This document shows, piece by piece, positions 7,880 to 17,215 of a stretch of DNA of 64,000 nucleotides. This DNA comes from Pseudomonas sp. B21-023 (GTDB lineage: Bacteria; Pseudomonadota; Gammaproteobacteria; Pseudomonadales; Pseudomonadaceae). The stretch is from NCBI RefSeq assembly GCF_024749165.1, contig NZ_CP087190.1, positions 1,076,001 through 1,140,000 of the forward strand, read 5' to 3'. The number at the start of each line of letters is the position of its first letter. Within the stretch, counting starts at the first letter, position 1. The notes beneath the pieces were generated by a model. The model did no database searches and was not told where the DNA came from. It was given only the letters and a program-made list of their open reading frames with translations. Both the position numbers and the translations under genes were made by a program.

Positions 7880-9160
7880 ATGGCCGAACAACTGACCCGC
7901 AACACCGCACACCGCGAGGCGGACCTCGAAGAACTGCTGATCGACGCCGAGGCCGACGATGAGCAAGTCCAGCAACAGCCCGTGGTGCTGCGCCGGCCCT
8001 GGCTGTTGCTGCTGGGCCTGGTACTGGTGGCGCTGAACCTGCGCCCGGCGCTGTCGAGCATGTCGCCCGTACTCGGGCAGGTGTCCGAAGGGCTGGGGCT
8101 CAGCGCATCGCAGGCGGGGCTGCTGACCACCTTGCCGGTGCTGTGCCTGGGGCTTTTCGCGCCGCTGGCACCGATCCTGGCACGACGCTTCGGCAGCGAA
8201 CGGGTCATCCTCGGCATCTTGCTGACCCTGGCGCTGGGCATCCTGGTGCGCAGTGCCCTGGGCGCCACCGGCGTGTTCCTCGGCAGCCTGATGGCGGGTG
8301 CGAGCATCGGCATCATCGGCGTGCTGTTGCCCGGCATCGTCAAACGCGATTTCCCACAACATGCAGGCACCCTGACCGGCGTCTACACCATGGCGCTGTG
8401 CCTGGGCGCGGCAATGGCCGCGGGTGCCACGGTGCCCTTGACCCGCCACTTCGATGACAGCTGGGCGCTGGGGCTGGGCTTCTGGGTGCTGCCGGCGTTG
8501 CTGGCGATGCTGGTGTGGCTACCCCAATCCCACCAGGGGCATGGCGTGCACAAGGTGGCCTACCGGGTGCAGGGCCTGTGGCGTGACCCGCTGGCATGGC
8601 AGGTGACCCTGTACATGGGCCTGCAGTCGTCGCTGGCCTACATCGTGTTCGGCTGGTTGCCGTCGATCCTGATCGGCCGTGGGCTGAGCCCGACCGAGGC
8701 GGGGCTGGTGCTGTCCGGCTCGGTGATCGTGCAACTGGTCAGTTCGCTGAGCGCGCCATGGCTGGCGACGCGCGGCAAGGATCAGCGCCTGGCCATCGTG
8801 GTGGTGATGCTGGTGACCCTGGGCGGGCTGTTCGGCTGCCTGTACGCGCCGCTGGAAGGGCTGTGGGGCTGGGCGATCCTGTTGGGGCTGGGCCAGGGCG
8901 GCACCTTTGCCCTGGCGTTGACCTTGATCGTGCTGCGCTCCAAGGACGCCCATGTGGCGGCCAACCTGTCGAGCATGGCCCAGGGCGTGGGCTACACCCT
9001 GGCCTCGATGGGGCCGTTCGCGGTGGGGCTGGTGCATGACCTGACCGGGGGCTGGGGCGCGGTGGGCTGGATCTTCGCGGTACTGGGGATCGGTGCCATT
9101 GTGTTCGGCTTGGGTGCCGGGCGTGCGTTGCATGTGGGGGTGGTCAGCGAGCGGGTCTGA
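7880..9160 (+). CDS. CynX/NimT-family MFS transporter
   Basis: A 426-aa major facilitator with 12 predicted membrane spans after an unusually long acidic N-terminal tail (about 40 residues, rich in Glu/Asp). Typical CynX/NimT features: LVLVALNLRPALSSMSPVL, GLSASQAGLLTTLPVLCLG, GIVKRDFPQHAGTLTGVYT and LGQGGTFALALTLIVLR. Family members include cyanate and 2-nitroimidazole exporters; the substrate here is unknown. It is the second gene of an operon with the GntR regulator, separated by 13 nt. Confidence 0.86.
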   Translation: MAEQLTRNTAHREADLEELLIDAEADDEQVQQQPVVLRRPWLLLLGLVLVALNLRPALSSMSPVLGQVSEGLGLSASQAGLLTTLPVLCLGLFAPLAPILARRFGSERVILGILLTLALGILVRSALGATGVFLGSLMAGASIGIIGVLLPGIVKRDFPQHAGTLTGVYTMALCLGAAMAAGATVPLTRHFDDSWALGLGFWVLPALLAMLVWLPQSHQGHGVHKVAYRVQGLWRDPLAWQVTLYMGLQSSLAYIVFGWLPSILIGRGLSPTEAGLVLSGSVIVQLVSSLSAPWLATRGKDQRLAIVVVMLVTLGGLFGCLYAPLEGLWGWAILLGLGQGGTFALALTLIVLRSKDAHVAANLSSMAQGVGYTLASMGPFAVGLVHDLTGGWGAVGWIFAVLGIGAIVFGLGAGRALHVGVVSERV

Positions 9161-9275
9161 GGTCTGCTGGCAGCTGGTTCGGGCTTCGGCACCATTCATG
9201 GCGCAAATGGCTGTGGCGCCAAAGCCGGGCCCGGACTATCTTGCGCTTCTCGAGCCCAAGCATGGATAACCGCCA

Positions 9276-9746
9276 ATGAGCGATGCCAACAGCGCCCTGA
9301 TCACCCGTTTCTACCAGGCCTTCCAGCGCCTGGACGCCGAGGCCATGGTGGCCTGCTACAGCGACGACATCGTTTTCAGCGATCCGGTCTTCGGCACCTT
9401 GCGCGGGCAGGATGCCGGGGACATGTGGCGCATGCTCACCCGCCGCGCCAAGGATTTCACCCTGACCTTCGACAACGTGCGCAGTGACGAACGCGGCGGC
9501 GGCGCGCATTGGGTGGCAACCTATCTGTTCAGCCAGACCGGGCGGGTGGTGGTCAACGATATCCAGGCGCGCTTCGTGATTCGTGACGGGCTGATCTGCC
9601 AGCACGACGACAGTTTCGACCTGTGGCGCTGGACGCGTCAGGCCCTGGGCATGCCGGGCGTGCTGCTGGGCTGGTCGCCGATGTTGCAGAACAAGGTGCG
9701 CCAGCAGGCGTTCAAGGGGCTTCGCGCATTCCAGCAGGCGCGCTGA
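9276..9746 (+). CDS. NTF2/SnoaL-like protein
   Basis: A 156-aa soluble protein with the cone-shaped NTF2-fold pattern: [38 protein letters not shown] at the N-terminus, then alternating strands ([53 protein letters not shown]). Similar proteins are annotated SnoaL-like or nuclear transport factor 2 family; catalytic activity and ligand are unknown. The upstream 115 bp contain a small GGCGC/GCGCC hairpin. Confidence 0.82.
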   Translation: MSDANSALITRFYQAFQRLDAEAMVACYSDDIVFSDPVFGTLRGQDAGDMWRMLTRRAKDFTLTFDNVRSDERGGGAHWVATYLFSQTGRVVVNDIQARFVIRDGLICQHDDSFDLWRWTRQALGMPGVLLGWSPMLQNKVRQQAFKGLRAFQQAR

Positions 9747-9789
9747 GGCGTTAAGCTGGCGGCCTTCTTCCGTTGCACCGAACCGAGCC

Positions 9790-10086
9790 GTGAGCGAAAC
9801 AGCGCCTTCCCCCGACTGCAAACCCTGGTACGTCTATCTGGTGCGTGCCGCCAATGGCTCGCTGTACTGCGGTATCAGCGACGATCCGCAGCGGCGCTTC
9901 ATCAAGCACCAGAAAGGGCAGGGCGCGCGGTATTTCAAGACCAGCCCGGCGCAGGCGCTGGTGTATGTGGAGCAGTGGCCGGACAAAGGCGAGGCGCTGC
10001 GCCAGGAGCGTTTGGTGAAGAAGCTGCGCAAGGCGGCGAAGGAGGCGTTGGTGGCCTCCTATATTGGTGTCGCCACGGCCCCATGA
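9790..10086 (+). CDS. GIY-YIG nuclease-domain protein (UPF0213/YhbQ-like)
   Basis: A 98-aa single-domain protein. [18 protein letters not shown] is the GIY-YIG core in the YhbQ-type variant, followed by the conserved Arg ([19 protein letters not shown]) and the downstream Glu region ([12 protein letters not shown]). Such stand-alone proteins are small endonuclease-like factors linked to DNA repair or nucleic-acid processing. The GTG start at 9790 gives the expected length; the Shine-Dalgarno is weak. It stands 43 nt after the NTF2-like gene on the same strand. Confidence 0.86.
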   Translation: MSETAPSPDCKPWYVYLVRAANGSLYCGISDDPQRRFIKHQKGQGARYFKTSPAQALVYVEQWPDKGEALRQERLVKKLRKAAKEALVASYIGVATAP

Positions 10087-10142
10087 CACGTTGCGGGGCC
10101 TTGGCCATGCATCCCCTGGCGCCGCATAGCCCCGCGATCTTT

Positions 10143-10406
10143 CTAGTGCTTCATGCCGAGTTCGGCATCATCCATCAGCGCCTTGGCCAGGGCGCTCAGG
10201 TAATACGACGCCCAGAGCAGCTGGGGCTTTTCTTCCATGATCCCGGTGATGGTCAGGTCGCGTACGCAGCGCATCAGTTCCGAGGCCTGGTCGCGGGCGT
10301 GCTGGCAGGGGATGCCGGGCTCGATGCAGAACAGCGGGTCGGTCATGCCTTCGCCCTGGTAGAACTTGGTCTTGCCGGCGGTGGTCGGGGTGTTGTCTGT
10401 GGTCAT
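10143..10406 (-). CDS. DUF3077-family small protein
   Basis: An 87-aa protein. The pattern KTKFYQGEGM...LFCIEPGIPCQHARDQASELMRCVRDL matches the DUF3077 family common in Pseudomonas (an F-x-V/I-x-P-G-I/V-P motif followed by an amphipathic helix with ASELL). Function unknown. The ATG at 10406 is chosen because GGGAGA precedes it; an upstream ATG at 10448 has none. It lies 68 nt downstream of the DUF6124-like gene on the same strand and is probably its partner. Confidence 0.75.
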   Translation of the reverse strand: MTTDNTPTTAGKTKFYQGEGMTDPLFCIEPGIPCQHARDQASELMRCVRDLTITGIMEEKPQLLWASYYLSALAKALMDDAELGMKH

Positions 10407-10474
10407 GGTTGTTCTCCCTGAAATGGTCGGTGCCTGTGCGGGCGCCATCGCGGGGCAAGTCGCAGCGATTGGGC

Positions 10475-10717
10475 TTAATGCAACGTTGGCGCTTGCGCCG
10501 GCATCTGCACCTGGATCAACGCCGCTTCGAGCAACACACGCAGCGACTCCATCTCATGCATCGACGCCATCATCAGCACGGCAGCCGGCGACCTGGGTTT
10601 GAGCTGCACGGCATGATGGGCCACGGTCAAGGCGCACAGGGCGTACTCGGTGGCCTGGATGAGGGTGTCTTCAAGGGAATGAGGGTTGTGGGGTGGATCG
10701 GGGACAATCTTAAGCAT
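10475..10717 (-). CDS. DUF6124-like small protein
   Basis: An 80-aa helical protein beginning MLKIVPDPP and containing TEYALCALTVAHHAVQL and ALIQVQMPAQAP. The short Pro-rich N-terminus followed by two helices resembles the DUF6124-type proteins that sit next to DUF3077 genes in Pseudomonas; the assignment is from memory of the pattern. A GAGAGAG Shine-Dalgarno precedes the ATG. Its 5' region (10718-10920) is a strongly structured putative leader RNA. Function unknown. Confidence 0.68.
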   Translation of the reverse strand: MLKIVPDPPHNPHSLEDTLIQATEYALCALTVAHHAVQLKPRSPAAVLMMASMHEMESLRVLLEAALIQVQMPAQAPTLH

Positions 10718-10752
10718 TGGCTTGGCTCTCTCAGAAGGGCCACCACCAACTG

Positions 10753-10917
10753 CTGTCAAACAAGTGGGTGGCAGCTATGCGTGGGTTGACAGACCGGTGA
10801 GAGAACCTGACCCGGCGCACACGAAGTGCCCCACGCACAACCGCCATAGAGCGAGCCATGCGGAAGGTTCTCAGCGGCCTGTCAAAGCCGGTCGCTGAAT
10901 GTGCAGCGACCGTCCGA
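10753..10917 (-). ncRNA. Structured leader RNA upstream of the DUF6124/DUF3077 pair
   Basis: On the minus strand a likely promoter (TTGCGG-N17-TAGTCT, about 10922-10950) starts a transcript that first forms a perfect 9-bp hairpin (10889-10912, CGGTCGCTG / CAGCGACCG). A long-range stem then pairs 10865-10889 with 10784-10808: two uninterrupted blocks of 7 and 8 bp (TTTGACAG/CTGTCAA and GAGAACCT/AGGTTCTC) plus a 3-bp block. Two further hairpins are enclosed (GCAC/GTGC at 10817-10829; CCGCCAT/ATGCGG at 10841-10863). A second copy of CTGTCAAA at 10753-10760 could replace the outer stem strand, giving two exclusive folds. No ORF explains this region. Confidence 0.7.
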
Positions 10918-10921
10918 GACT

Positions 10922-10950
10922 AGAGGCCAACCCAGGGCACCGCAATGGCT
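10922..10950 (-). promoter_or_regulatory. Putative sigma-70 promoter of the DUF6124 leader
   Basis: Read on the minus strand: TTGCGG, a 17-nt spacer, TAGTCT. The expected start point falls just before the 9-bp hairpin that opens the structured leader. The rest of the gap up to yejK (10951-11061) shows nothing else I can interpret. Confidence 0.45.
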
Positions 10951-11061
10951 TGAAAGGGGTTGGAAGTATGTTTGGGAAATGGACTACAGGGAATGGGGAA
11001 AGTCTTATAAACAGGCGATCTGTTCCAGCTCGCCGGAGGGCGCAATACGCCCCCGACCCTG

Positions 11062-12069
11062 TCAGTCCTTGCGCCGTTTCAACTGATCGATCAGCTGGGT
11101 CGGCAGGCCTTTGATGACCAGCGTCCCGGCTTCTTCGTCATACTCGACCTTCGAGCCGAGCAGGTGCGCCTCGAAGCTGATCGACAACCCCTCGGCACGC
11201 CCGGTGAAGCGGCGGAACTGGTTGAGGGTGCGTTTGTCGGCCGGGATCTCCGGCGACAGCCCATAGTCGCTGTTGCGGATATGGTCAAAGAACGCCTCGG
11301 GGCGGTCTTCGTCGATCAGGCTGGAGAGCTCTTCCAGCGTTACCGGCTCGCCCAGCTTGGTCTGGGTGGTGGCGTAGTCGACCAGGGTCTGGGTCTTCTC
11401 GCGGGCGGATTCTTCCGGCAGGTCCTCTTTCTCGACAAAGTCGCTGAAGGCCTTGAGCAGGGTGCGGGTCTCGCCCGGGCCATCCACGCCTTCCTGGCAG
11501 CCGATGAAATCGCGGAAGTAATCCGAGACTTTCTTGCCGTTCTTGCCCTTGATGAACGAGATGTACTGCTTGGAGTTCTGGTTGTTCTTCCACTCGGACA
11601 GGTTGACCCGCGCCGCCAGGTGCAACTGCCCCAGGTCCAGGTGGCGCGAGGGCGTCACGTCGAGCTCGGCGTTGACCGCCACGCCTTCACTATGGTGCAG
11701 CAGGGCGATGGCCAGGTATTCGGTCATGCCTTGCTGGTAGTGGGCGAACAGCACGTGGCCGCCGGTGGACAGGTTGGACTCTTCCATCAGCTTCTGCAGG
11801 TGCTTGACGGCCACGCGGCTGAAGGTGGCGAAGTCTTTCTCCTCGTCCTGGTACTGCTTGAGCCAGCCGCTGAACGGATAGGCCCCGGACTCGCCGTGGA
11901 AGAAGCCCCAGGCTTTGCCTTGCTTGGCGTTGTAGCTGTCGTTGAGGTCGGCCAGCAGGTTCTCGATGGCGTCGGAGGCCGCCAGTTCGCTGTCGCGAGC
12001 ATGGAGCACGGCGGGGCTGCCATCGGGCTTCTTGTCGATCAGGTGAACGATGCAATGACGGATTGGCAT
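11062..12069 (-). CDS. yejK: Nucleoid-associated protein YejK/NdpA
   Basis: A 335-aa protein of the NdpA family, found with the nucleoid and thought to bind DNA and gyrase/topoisomerase. Family features: N-terminal [42 protein letters not shown], a central [22 protein letters not shown], and a C-terminal [19 protein letters not shown]. Length is normal for the family. It is divergent from the HU gene across a 392-bp shared intergenic region, so two nucleoid proteins share one regulatory interval. Confidence 0.93.
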   Translation of the reverse strand: MPIRHCIVHLIDKKPDGSPAVLHARDSELAASDAIENLLADLNDSYNAKQGKAWGFFHGESGAYPFSGWLKQYQDEEKDFATFSRVAVKHLQKLMEESNLSTGGHVLFAHYQQGMTEYLAIALLHHSEGVAVNAELDVTPSRHLDLGQLHLAARVNLSEWKNNQNSKQYISFIKGKNGKKVSDYFRDFIGCQEGVDGPGETRTLLKAFSDFVEKEDLPEESAREKTQTLVDYATTQTKLGEPVTLEELSSLIDEDRPEAFFDHIRNSDYGLSPEIPADKRTLNQFRRFTGRAEGLSISFEAHLLGSKVEYDEEAGTLVIKGLPTQLIDQLKRRKD

Positions 12070-12461
12070 GGAATTCTCGGTGATAGGAGCGGTGAAAAGC
12101 CGCGCTGCAAAAGGCGTTCAGTTTAACCCAGGGCGAGGGTGGTGCAGTGGCCAGATGTTGGCGTATATGTCGGTTGTTCGTTTTTTGTTCAAATATTTGC
12201 GATTTTTCTGAAAACCCCCGAAAAACCTGAACAAAAACGCGGTCGGCAGCGGATATTTATCGATTCCTGTGGTAGCTTTGCGCGGTCTTGCGCCCCTTGG
12301 GTGGCGCATTGCTGGCAGATCGCTTGCGCGGTGTCGAACCAAACGCCGATTTACGTATCTACATACGCGATCGACGCGGCCTCTGGATTGTCCCGGGCTG
12401 GCCCGACCACCGACCAAGCACGCTGCACAACCACTGAATTTGATAGGGAAGGAACACCACC
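12070..12461. promoter_or_regulatory. Shared yejK/HU intergenic region with nested A/T palindrome
   Basis: No gene is visible in these 392 bp. The striking element is a nested inverted repeat at 12179-12239: outer arms CGTTTTTTGTTCA and TGAACAAAAACG, inner arms TTTTTC (12203-12208) and GAAAAA (12220-12225). It is far richer in A/T than the surrounding sequence. A second small repeat (TACGTATCTACATACG) lies near 12352. Promoters for both genes must lie here, but no -35/-10 pair stands out enough to name. GAAGGA before 12462 is the HU Shine-Dalgarno. Confidence 0.6.
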
Positions 12462-12743
12462 ATGGCACTGACCAAAGACCAACTGATTGCCGATATCGCT
12501 GAAGCCATCGACGCGCCGAAAACCACCGCGCGTAACGCCCTGGAGCAACTGGGCCAGATCGTCGCCGACCAACTGGAAAACGGCGCCGAAATCACCCTGC
12601 CAGGCATCGGCAAACTGAAAGTCACCGAGCGTCCTGCCCGTACCGGCCGCAACCCTTCGACTGGCGCGGCCATCGAAATCGCTGCCAAGAAAGTCGTCAA
12701 GTTCGTTCCAGCCAAAGTGCTGACCGACTCGATCAACAAGTAA
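12462..12743 (+). CDS. hupN: HU-family DNA-binding protein (HupN/HupB type)
   Basis: A 93-aa histone-like protein: MALTKDQLIADIAEAI, LPGIGKLKV, the beta-arm signature RPARTGRNPSTGAAIEI and AAKKVVKFVPAKVL. It bends and compacts DNA as a dimer. Pseudomonads carry several HU genes; the position beside yejK suggests the one called hupN in P. putida, but the symbol is less certain than the family. A strong intrinsic terminator follows. Confidence 0.92.
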   Translation: MALTKDQLIADIAEAIDAPKTTARNALEQLGQIVADQLENGAEITLPGIGKLKVTERPARTGRNPSTGAAIEIAAKKVVKFVPAKVLTDSINK

Positions 12744-12759
12744 TTGTTGATTTGACGAA

Positions 12760-12791
12760 ACCGCGCCCGGCGTGCCCGGGCGCGGTTTTTT
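12760..12791 (+). terminator. Intrinsic terminator after the HU gene
   Basis: ACCGCGCCCGG pairs perfectly with CCGGGCGCGGT around a 5-nt loop, followed by six T. It abuts the stop codon of convergent rlmF at 12791-12793. Confidence 0.93.
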
Positions 12792-13741
12792 CATGCCCGT
12801 GATTTGCGCAGGGCGTGCCATTGCTGGCGTGTGCCATCGTCCTGAAAGCTCCAGGCGACCATGCGGCTCTGCTTCTGCCCCTGGCCCATCTCGACGATGC
12901 GCAGGGCCTTCACCCCGGCCTTTTTCAAGGCTGCCTCGATACCCGGCAGGTTGCTGGCCTTGGACACCAGGCTGGTGAACCACAGCACCTGGGCGGCGTA
13001 CTGCGCGCTTTCGGCGACCAACTGGGAGACGAAGCGGATCTCGCCACCTTCGCACCACAGCTCATTGTTCTGCCCGCCGAAATTCAGCACCGGCAGCTTG
13101 CGCTTGGGGTCCTGCTTGCCGAGGTTCTTCCATTTGCGCTGGCTGCCGCGCGTGGCTTCCTCGCGCGAGGCGTGGAAGGGCGGGTTGCACAGGGTCAGGT
13201 CGAAGCGCTCGTCGGCCTGCAGCAGGCCGCTGAGGATGTGCTTGCGATCCGCTTGCAGGCGCAGGCCGATGGCCTTGTCGAGCTTGTTGGCCTGGACGAT
13301 GGCCTTGGCCGAGGCCAGTGCCACGCTGTCGATGTCGGAGCCGGTGAAGCGCCAGCGGTAGTCGCTGTGCCCGAGCAGGGGGTAGATGCAGTTGGCGCCG
13401 ACGCCGATATCCAGGGCGTGCACCTGGGCGCCGCGGGGGATTTCGCCGCCGTTGTCTTCGCCCAGCAGGTCGGCCAGCACATGGATGTAGTCGGCGCGGC
13501 CGGGAATCGGCGGGCACAGGTAGTCGGCGGGGATGTCCCAGTGCTGGATGCCGTACTGGGCCTTGAGCAGGGCGCGGTTGAACACCCGCACGGCTTCAGG
13601 GTTGGCGAAGTCGATGCTGGGTTTGCCGTAGGGATTGGTGATGGTGAAGCGGGCCAGGTCCGGATGCGCCTTGATCAGGGCGGGGAAGTCGTAGCGGCCC
13701 TGGTGGCGGTTGCGCGGGTGCAGGGTGGGTTTCTGGGTCAT
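12791..13741 (-). CDS. rlmF: 23S rRNA (adenine1618-N6)-methyltransferase RlmF
   Basis: A 316-aa SAM-dependent methyltransferase that modifies A1618 of 23S rRNA. Seen: N-terminal [20 protein letters not shown] motif [14 protein letters not shown], and the N6-adenine catalytic motif in [12 protein letters not shown]. The ATG at 13741 ([11 protein letters not shown]) has CAGGA upstream; an earlier in-frame ATG lies in the adjacent REP. It is convergent with the HU gene. Confidence 0.92.
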   Translation of the reverse strand: MTQKPTLHPRNRHQGRYDFPALIKAHPDLARFTITNPYGKPSIDFANPEAVRVFNRALLKAQYGIQHWDIPADYLCPPIPGRADYIHVLADLLGEDNGGEIPRGAQVHALDIGVGANCIYPLLGHSDYRWRFTGSDIDSVALASAKAIVQANKLDKAIGLRLQADRKHILSGLLQADERFDLTLCNPPFHASREEATRGSQRKWKNLGKQDPKRKLPVLNFGGQNNELWCEGGEIRFVSQLVAESAQYAAQVLWFTSLVSKASNLPGIEAALKKAGVKALRIVEMGQGQKQSRMVAWSFQDDGTRQQWHALRKSRA

Positions 13742-13760
13742 GGTGGGGTCCTGAAAAAGC

Positions 13761-13823
13761 ATCGCCGGCAAGCCGGCTCCCACAGGATAGTGCAGTACCT
13801 GTGGGAGCCGGCTTGCCGGCGAT
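13761..13823. repeat. REP pair with perfect 26-bp arms
   Basis: 13761-13786 and 13798-13823 are exact reverse complements (core GCCGGCAAGCCGGCTCCCAC) around an 11-nt loop, between rlmF and valS. Confidence 0.92.
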
Positions 13824-13860
13824 GGGCTGCGAAGCAGCCCCCTATGGCTTCACGTTTGAA

Positions 13861-16707
13861 TTACAGCGCAGCAATCCGCGCATGCTGTTCGGTGAAGTTG
13901 GCCAGGGCCTGCTCCGATTCGGCCAGCTTGGCGCGTTCCTTCTCGATCACCGCAGGCGGGGCCTTGTCGACGAAGGCGGCGTTGGACAGCTTGCCGCCGA
14001 CGCGCTGGACTTCACCTTGCAAGCGCTGGATCTCCTTGCTCAGGCGCGCAAGCTCGGCGTCTTTGTCGATCAGGCCGGCCATCGGCACCAGCACTTGCAG
14101 GTCACCCACCAGGGCGGTGGCCGACAGCGGTGCTTCGTCCTGCTCGCCGAGCACGGTGAACGACTCGACCTTGGCCAGCTTCTTGAGCAGGGCTTCGTTT
14201 TCCTGCAGGCGACGCTGGTCGTCGGCGTTGGCGTTTTTCAGGAACAGCGGCAGCGGCTTGCCCGGGCCGATGTTCATCTCGGCGCGGATGTTGCGCAGGC
14301 CGACCATCAGTTCCTTGAGCCACTCGATGTCGCCTTCGGCGGCGGCGTCGATGCGGCTCTCGTTCGCTTCAGGCCATGGCTGCAGCATGATGGTCTTGCC
14401 GTCGATGCCGGCCAGCGGCGCGATGCGCTGCCAGATCTCTTCGGTGATGAACGGCATGAACGGGTGGGCCAGGCGCAGCGCCACTTCCAGCACGCGCACC
14501 AGGGTGCGGCGGGTGCCACGGGCGCGCTCGACCGGGGCGTTCTCGTCCCACAATACCGGCTTGGACAGCTCCAGGTACCAGTCGCAGTACTGGTTCCAGA
14601 TGAACTCGTACAGGGCCTGGCTGGCCAGGTCGAAGCGGAACTGCTCGAGCTGGCGGGTGACCTCGGCTTCGGTACGCTGCAGCTGCGAGATGATCCAGCG
14701 GTCAGCCAGCGACAGCTCGTAGGCCTCGCCGTTCTGGCCGCAGTCCTCGCCCTTGTCCAGCACGTAGCGGGCGGCGTTCCAGATCTTGTTGCAGAAGTTG
14801 CGGTAGCCTTCGACGCGGCCCATGTCGAACTTGATGTCACGGCCGGTGGAGGCCAGCGAGCAGAAGGTGAAGCGCAGGGCGTCGGTGCCGTAGCTGGCGA
14901 TGCCTTCGGGGAACTCGGCCTTGGTCTGCTTGGCGATCTTCTCGGCGAGCTTGGGCTGCATCATGCCGCTGGTGCGTTTTTCCAGCAGGGCGTCGAGGGT
15001 GATGCCGTCGACGATGTCCAGCGGGTCGAGGACGTTGCCCTTGGACTTGGACATCTTCTGGCCCTGGCCATCACGCACCAGGCCGTGCACATAGACGGTC
15101 TTGAACGGTACCTGCGGGGTGCCGTCCTCGTTCTTGATCAGGTGCATGGTCAGCATGATCATCCGGGCGACCCAGAAGAAGATGATGTCAAAGCCTGTGA
15201 CCAGCACGTCGGTGGAGTGGAACTTCTTCAGGAACTCGGTCTGTTCCGGCCAGCCCAGGGTGGAGAAGGTCCACAGGCCCGAGCTGAACCAGGTGTCGAG
15301 CACGTCGTCGTCCTGGCGCAGCTTCACATCGCTGCCCAGGTTGTGCTTGGCGCGCACTTCGGCCTCGTCGCGGCCGACATAGACCTGGCCGGCCTCGTCG
15401 TACCAGGCTGGGATGCGGTGGCCCCACCACAGTTGGCGGCTGATGCACCAGTCCTGGATGTCGCGCATCCAGGAGAAGTACATGTTCTCGTACTGCTTGG
15501 GCACGAACTGGATGCGGCCGTCTTCGACGGCGGCGATGGCAGGCTCGGCCAGCGGCTTGGTAGAGACGTACCACTGGTCGGTCAGCCATGGCTCGATGAC
15601 GGTGCCGGAGCGGTCGCCTTTCGGCACCTTCAGGGCGTGGTCGTCGATGCTGACCAGCAGGCCTTGGGCGTCCAGGTCGGCAACCATCTGCTTGCGCGCG
15701 ACGAAGCGGTCGAGGCCGGCGTACTGGGCTGGCAGCGAGGTGTCGAGCTGCTCGTTGACGCTGCCGTCGAGGTTGAACGCCTGCACCGCGGCCAGCACGG
15801 TGGCGTTCTTGTCGAAGATGTTCAGCAGCGGCAGGTTGTGGCGCTTGCCGACTTCGTAGTCGTTGAAATCGTGGGCCGGGGTGATCTTCACACAGCCGGT
15901 GCCGAATTCGGGGTCGCAGTAGTCGTCGGCGACGATCGGGATCAGACGGCCGACCAGCGGCAGTTTGACGAACTTGCCGATCAGGGCCTTGTAGCGCTCG
16001 TCGGTCGGGTTGACGGCAACGGCGACGTCACCGAGCAGGGTTTCCGGACGGGTGGTGGCGACCACCAGGTGGTCCTTGCCGTCGGCGGTCTTGGCGCCGT
16101 CGGCCAGCGGATAGCGCAGGTTCCACAGGTGGCCCTTCTCGTCGTGGTTTTCCACTTCGAGGTCGGAGATCGCCGTGTGCAGCTTGGTGTCCCAGTTGAC
16201 CAGGCGCTTGCCGCGGTAGATCAGGCCGTCTTCGTGCAGGCGCACGAAGGCTTCCTTGACCGCCTCGGACAGGCCGTCGTCCATGGTGAAGCGCTCGCGG
16301 CTCCAGTCCACCGACGAGCCCAGGCGGCGGATCTGGCGGCTGATGTTGCCGCCCGACTGGTCCTTCCACTCCCAGACTTTCTCCAGGAATTGCTCACGAC
16401 CCAGGTCGTGGCGGTTCTGGCCCTTGGCCTCGAGCTGGCGCTCGACCAGCATCTGGGTGGCGATACCGGCGTGGTCGGTGCCCGGCTGCCACAGGGTGTC
16501 GCGCCCTTGCATGCGGCGGAAACGGATCAGGGCGTCCATGATCGCGTTGTTGAAGCCGTGGCCCATGTGCAGGCTGCCGGTCACGTTCGGCGGCGGGATC
16601 ATGATGGTGTAGGACTCGCCTGCACCTTGTGGGGCGAAATAGTTCTCGGACTCCCAGGTGTTGTACCAGGAAGTTTCGATGGCGTGCGGCTGGTAGGTCT
16701 TATCCAT
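13861..16707 (-). CDS. valS: Valyl-tRNA synthetase
   Basis: A class I aminoacyl-tRNA synthetase of 948 aa, normal for bacterial ValRS. HIGH motif is HMGH (residues 47-50 after PPPNVTGSL); KMSKS occurs in [14 protein letters not shown] near residue 557; the CP1 editing domain includes [15 protein letters not shown]; the C-terminal Arg/Lys-rich coiled coil ([18 protein letters not shown]) contacts tRNA. A long antisense open frame over this gene is a codon-bias shadow. valS is followed upstream in the genome by the holC block on the same strand, a classical arrangement. Confidence 0.97.
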   Translation of the reverse strand: MDKTYQPHAIETSWYNTWESENYFAPQGAGESYTIMIPPPNVTGSLHMGHGFNNAIMDALIRFRRMQGRDTLWQPGTDHAGIATQMLVERQLEAKGQNRHDLGREQFLEKVWEWKDQSGGNISRQIRRLGSSVDWSRERFTMDDGLSEAVKEAFVRLHEDGLIYRGKRLVNWDTKLHTAISDLEVENHDEKGHLWNLRYPLADGAKTADGKDHLVVATTRPETLLGDVAVAVNPTDERYKALIGKFVKLPLVGRLIPIVADDYCDPEFGTGCVKITPAHDFNDYEVGKRHNLPLLNIFDKNATVLAAVQAFNLDGSVNEQLDTSLPAQYAGLDRFVARKQMVADLDAQGLLVSIDDHALKVPKGDRSGTVIEPWLTDQWYVSTKPLAEPAIAAVEDGRIQFVPKQYENMYFSWMRDIQDWCISRQLWWGHRIPAWYDEAGQVYVGRDEAEVRAKHNLGSDVKLRQDDDVLDTWFSSGLWTFSTLGWPEQTEFLKKFHSTDVLVTGFDIIFFWVARMIMLTMHLIKNEDGTPQVPFKTVYVHGLVRDGQGQKMSKSKGNVLDPLDIVDGITLDALLEKRTSGMMQPKLAEKIAKQTKAEFPEGIASYGTDALRFTFCSLASTGRDIKFDMGRVEGYRNFCNKIWNAARYVLDKGEDCGQNGEAYELSLADRWIISQLQRTEAEVTRQLEQFRFDLASQALYEFIWNQYCDWYLELSKPVLWDENAPVERARGTRRTLVRVLEVALRLAHPFMPFITEEIWQRIAPLAGIDGKTIMLQPWPEANESRIDAAAEGDIEWLKELMVGLRNIRAEMNIGPGKPLPLFLKNANADDQRRLQENEALLKKLAKVESFTVLGEQDEAPLSATALVGDLQVLVPMAGLIDKDAELARLSKEIQRLQGEVQRVGGKLSNAAFVDKAPPAVIEKERAKLAESEQALANFTEQHARIAAL

Positions 16708-16783
16708 GCGCGGCGGGACCCTTAGGCATTAATTCGGGAAAGCCGGGAAGTATAACCAAGCTGCGCGTTTCAAGACAGGTGTA

Positions 16784-16820
16784 GCGGGCAAGCCCGCTGG
16801 TGGGAGCGGGCTTGCCCCGC
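16784..16820. repeat. REP-like palindrome between valS and the 124-aa gene
   Basis: GCGGGCAAGCCCGC and the inverted GCGGGCTTGCCCCGC lie 8 nt apart in the gap upstream of valS. Confidence 0.75.
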
Positions 16821-16835
16821 GATGCGGACGAAGGG

Positions 16836-17210
16836 TTACTCGGAACGCTTGAGCAACCGCTCCAGCCGCGCGTCGAGGCGGCGCTTGATCTCGGTCTCGA
16901 TGTGCGGGGTGAAGTCGTTGATCACGTCTTGCATGATCGACTGCGCCGCGGCGCGCAGTTCGGCGTCCAGGTGCAGCAAGGTGTCCTGGCGGCGGGTCTG
17001 GGCATCCTCTTCAGGTGCCGGAGTCGGTGCCGGTGCCGGTGCTGCGGCAGGCGCTGCGGCGCTCGGCTCGTCGAGCAAAAGGGGAATCTGCTCCACGGTT
17101 TCGGTGAGCAGGGGCGGTTGCAGGTCGGCGTCGCCCAGCAGCTCGCGGATCGACTCGAGGTCGTCGAGCAGGTGGGCGGAATGGGTGAGGGAGTTCAGCT
17201 GCTTGTCCAT
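16836..17210 (-). CDS. Conserved hypothetical protein beside holC (124 aa)
   Basis: Begins MDKQLNSLTHSAHLLDDLES. An N-terminal acidic helical part is joined by an Ala/Pro linker (about residues 47-65, alternating AP) to a C-terminal helix rich in charged residues (LHLDAELRAAAQSIMQDVIN, then IKRRLDARLERLLKRSE). The ATG lies 5 nt after the holC stop, so the two are coupled. No family function is known to me; its fixed place between holC and valS in pseudomonads suggests a chromosome or replication role, which is inference only. Confidence 0.8.
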   Translation of the reverse strand: MDKQLNSLTHSAHLLDDLESIRELLGDADLQPPLLTETVEQIPLLLDEPSAAAPAAAPAPAPTPAPEEDAQTRRQDTLLHLDAELRAAAQSIMQDVINDFTPHIETEIKRRLDARLERLLKRSE

Positions 17211-17215
17211 CGTCG

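Noticed and set aside
13801..16725. 974-aa plus-strand open frame
   Set aside because: Antisense to valS; Val/Leu/Gly/Gln-rich shadow without motifs.
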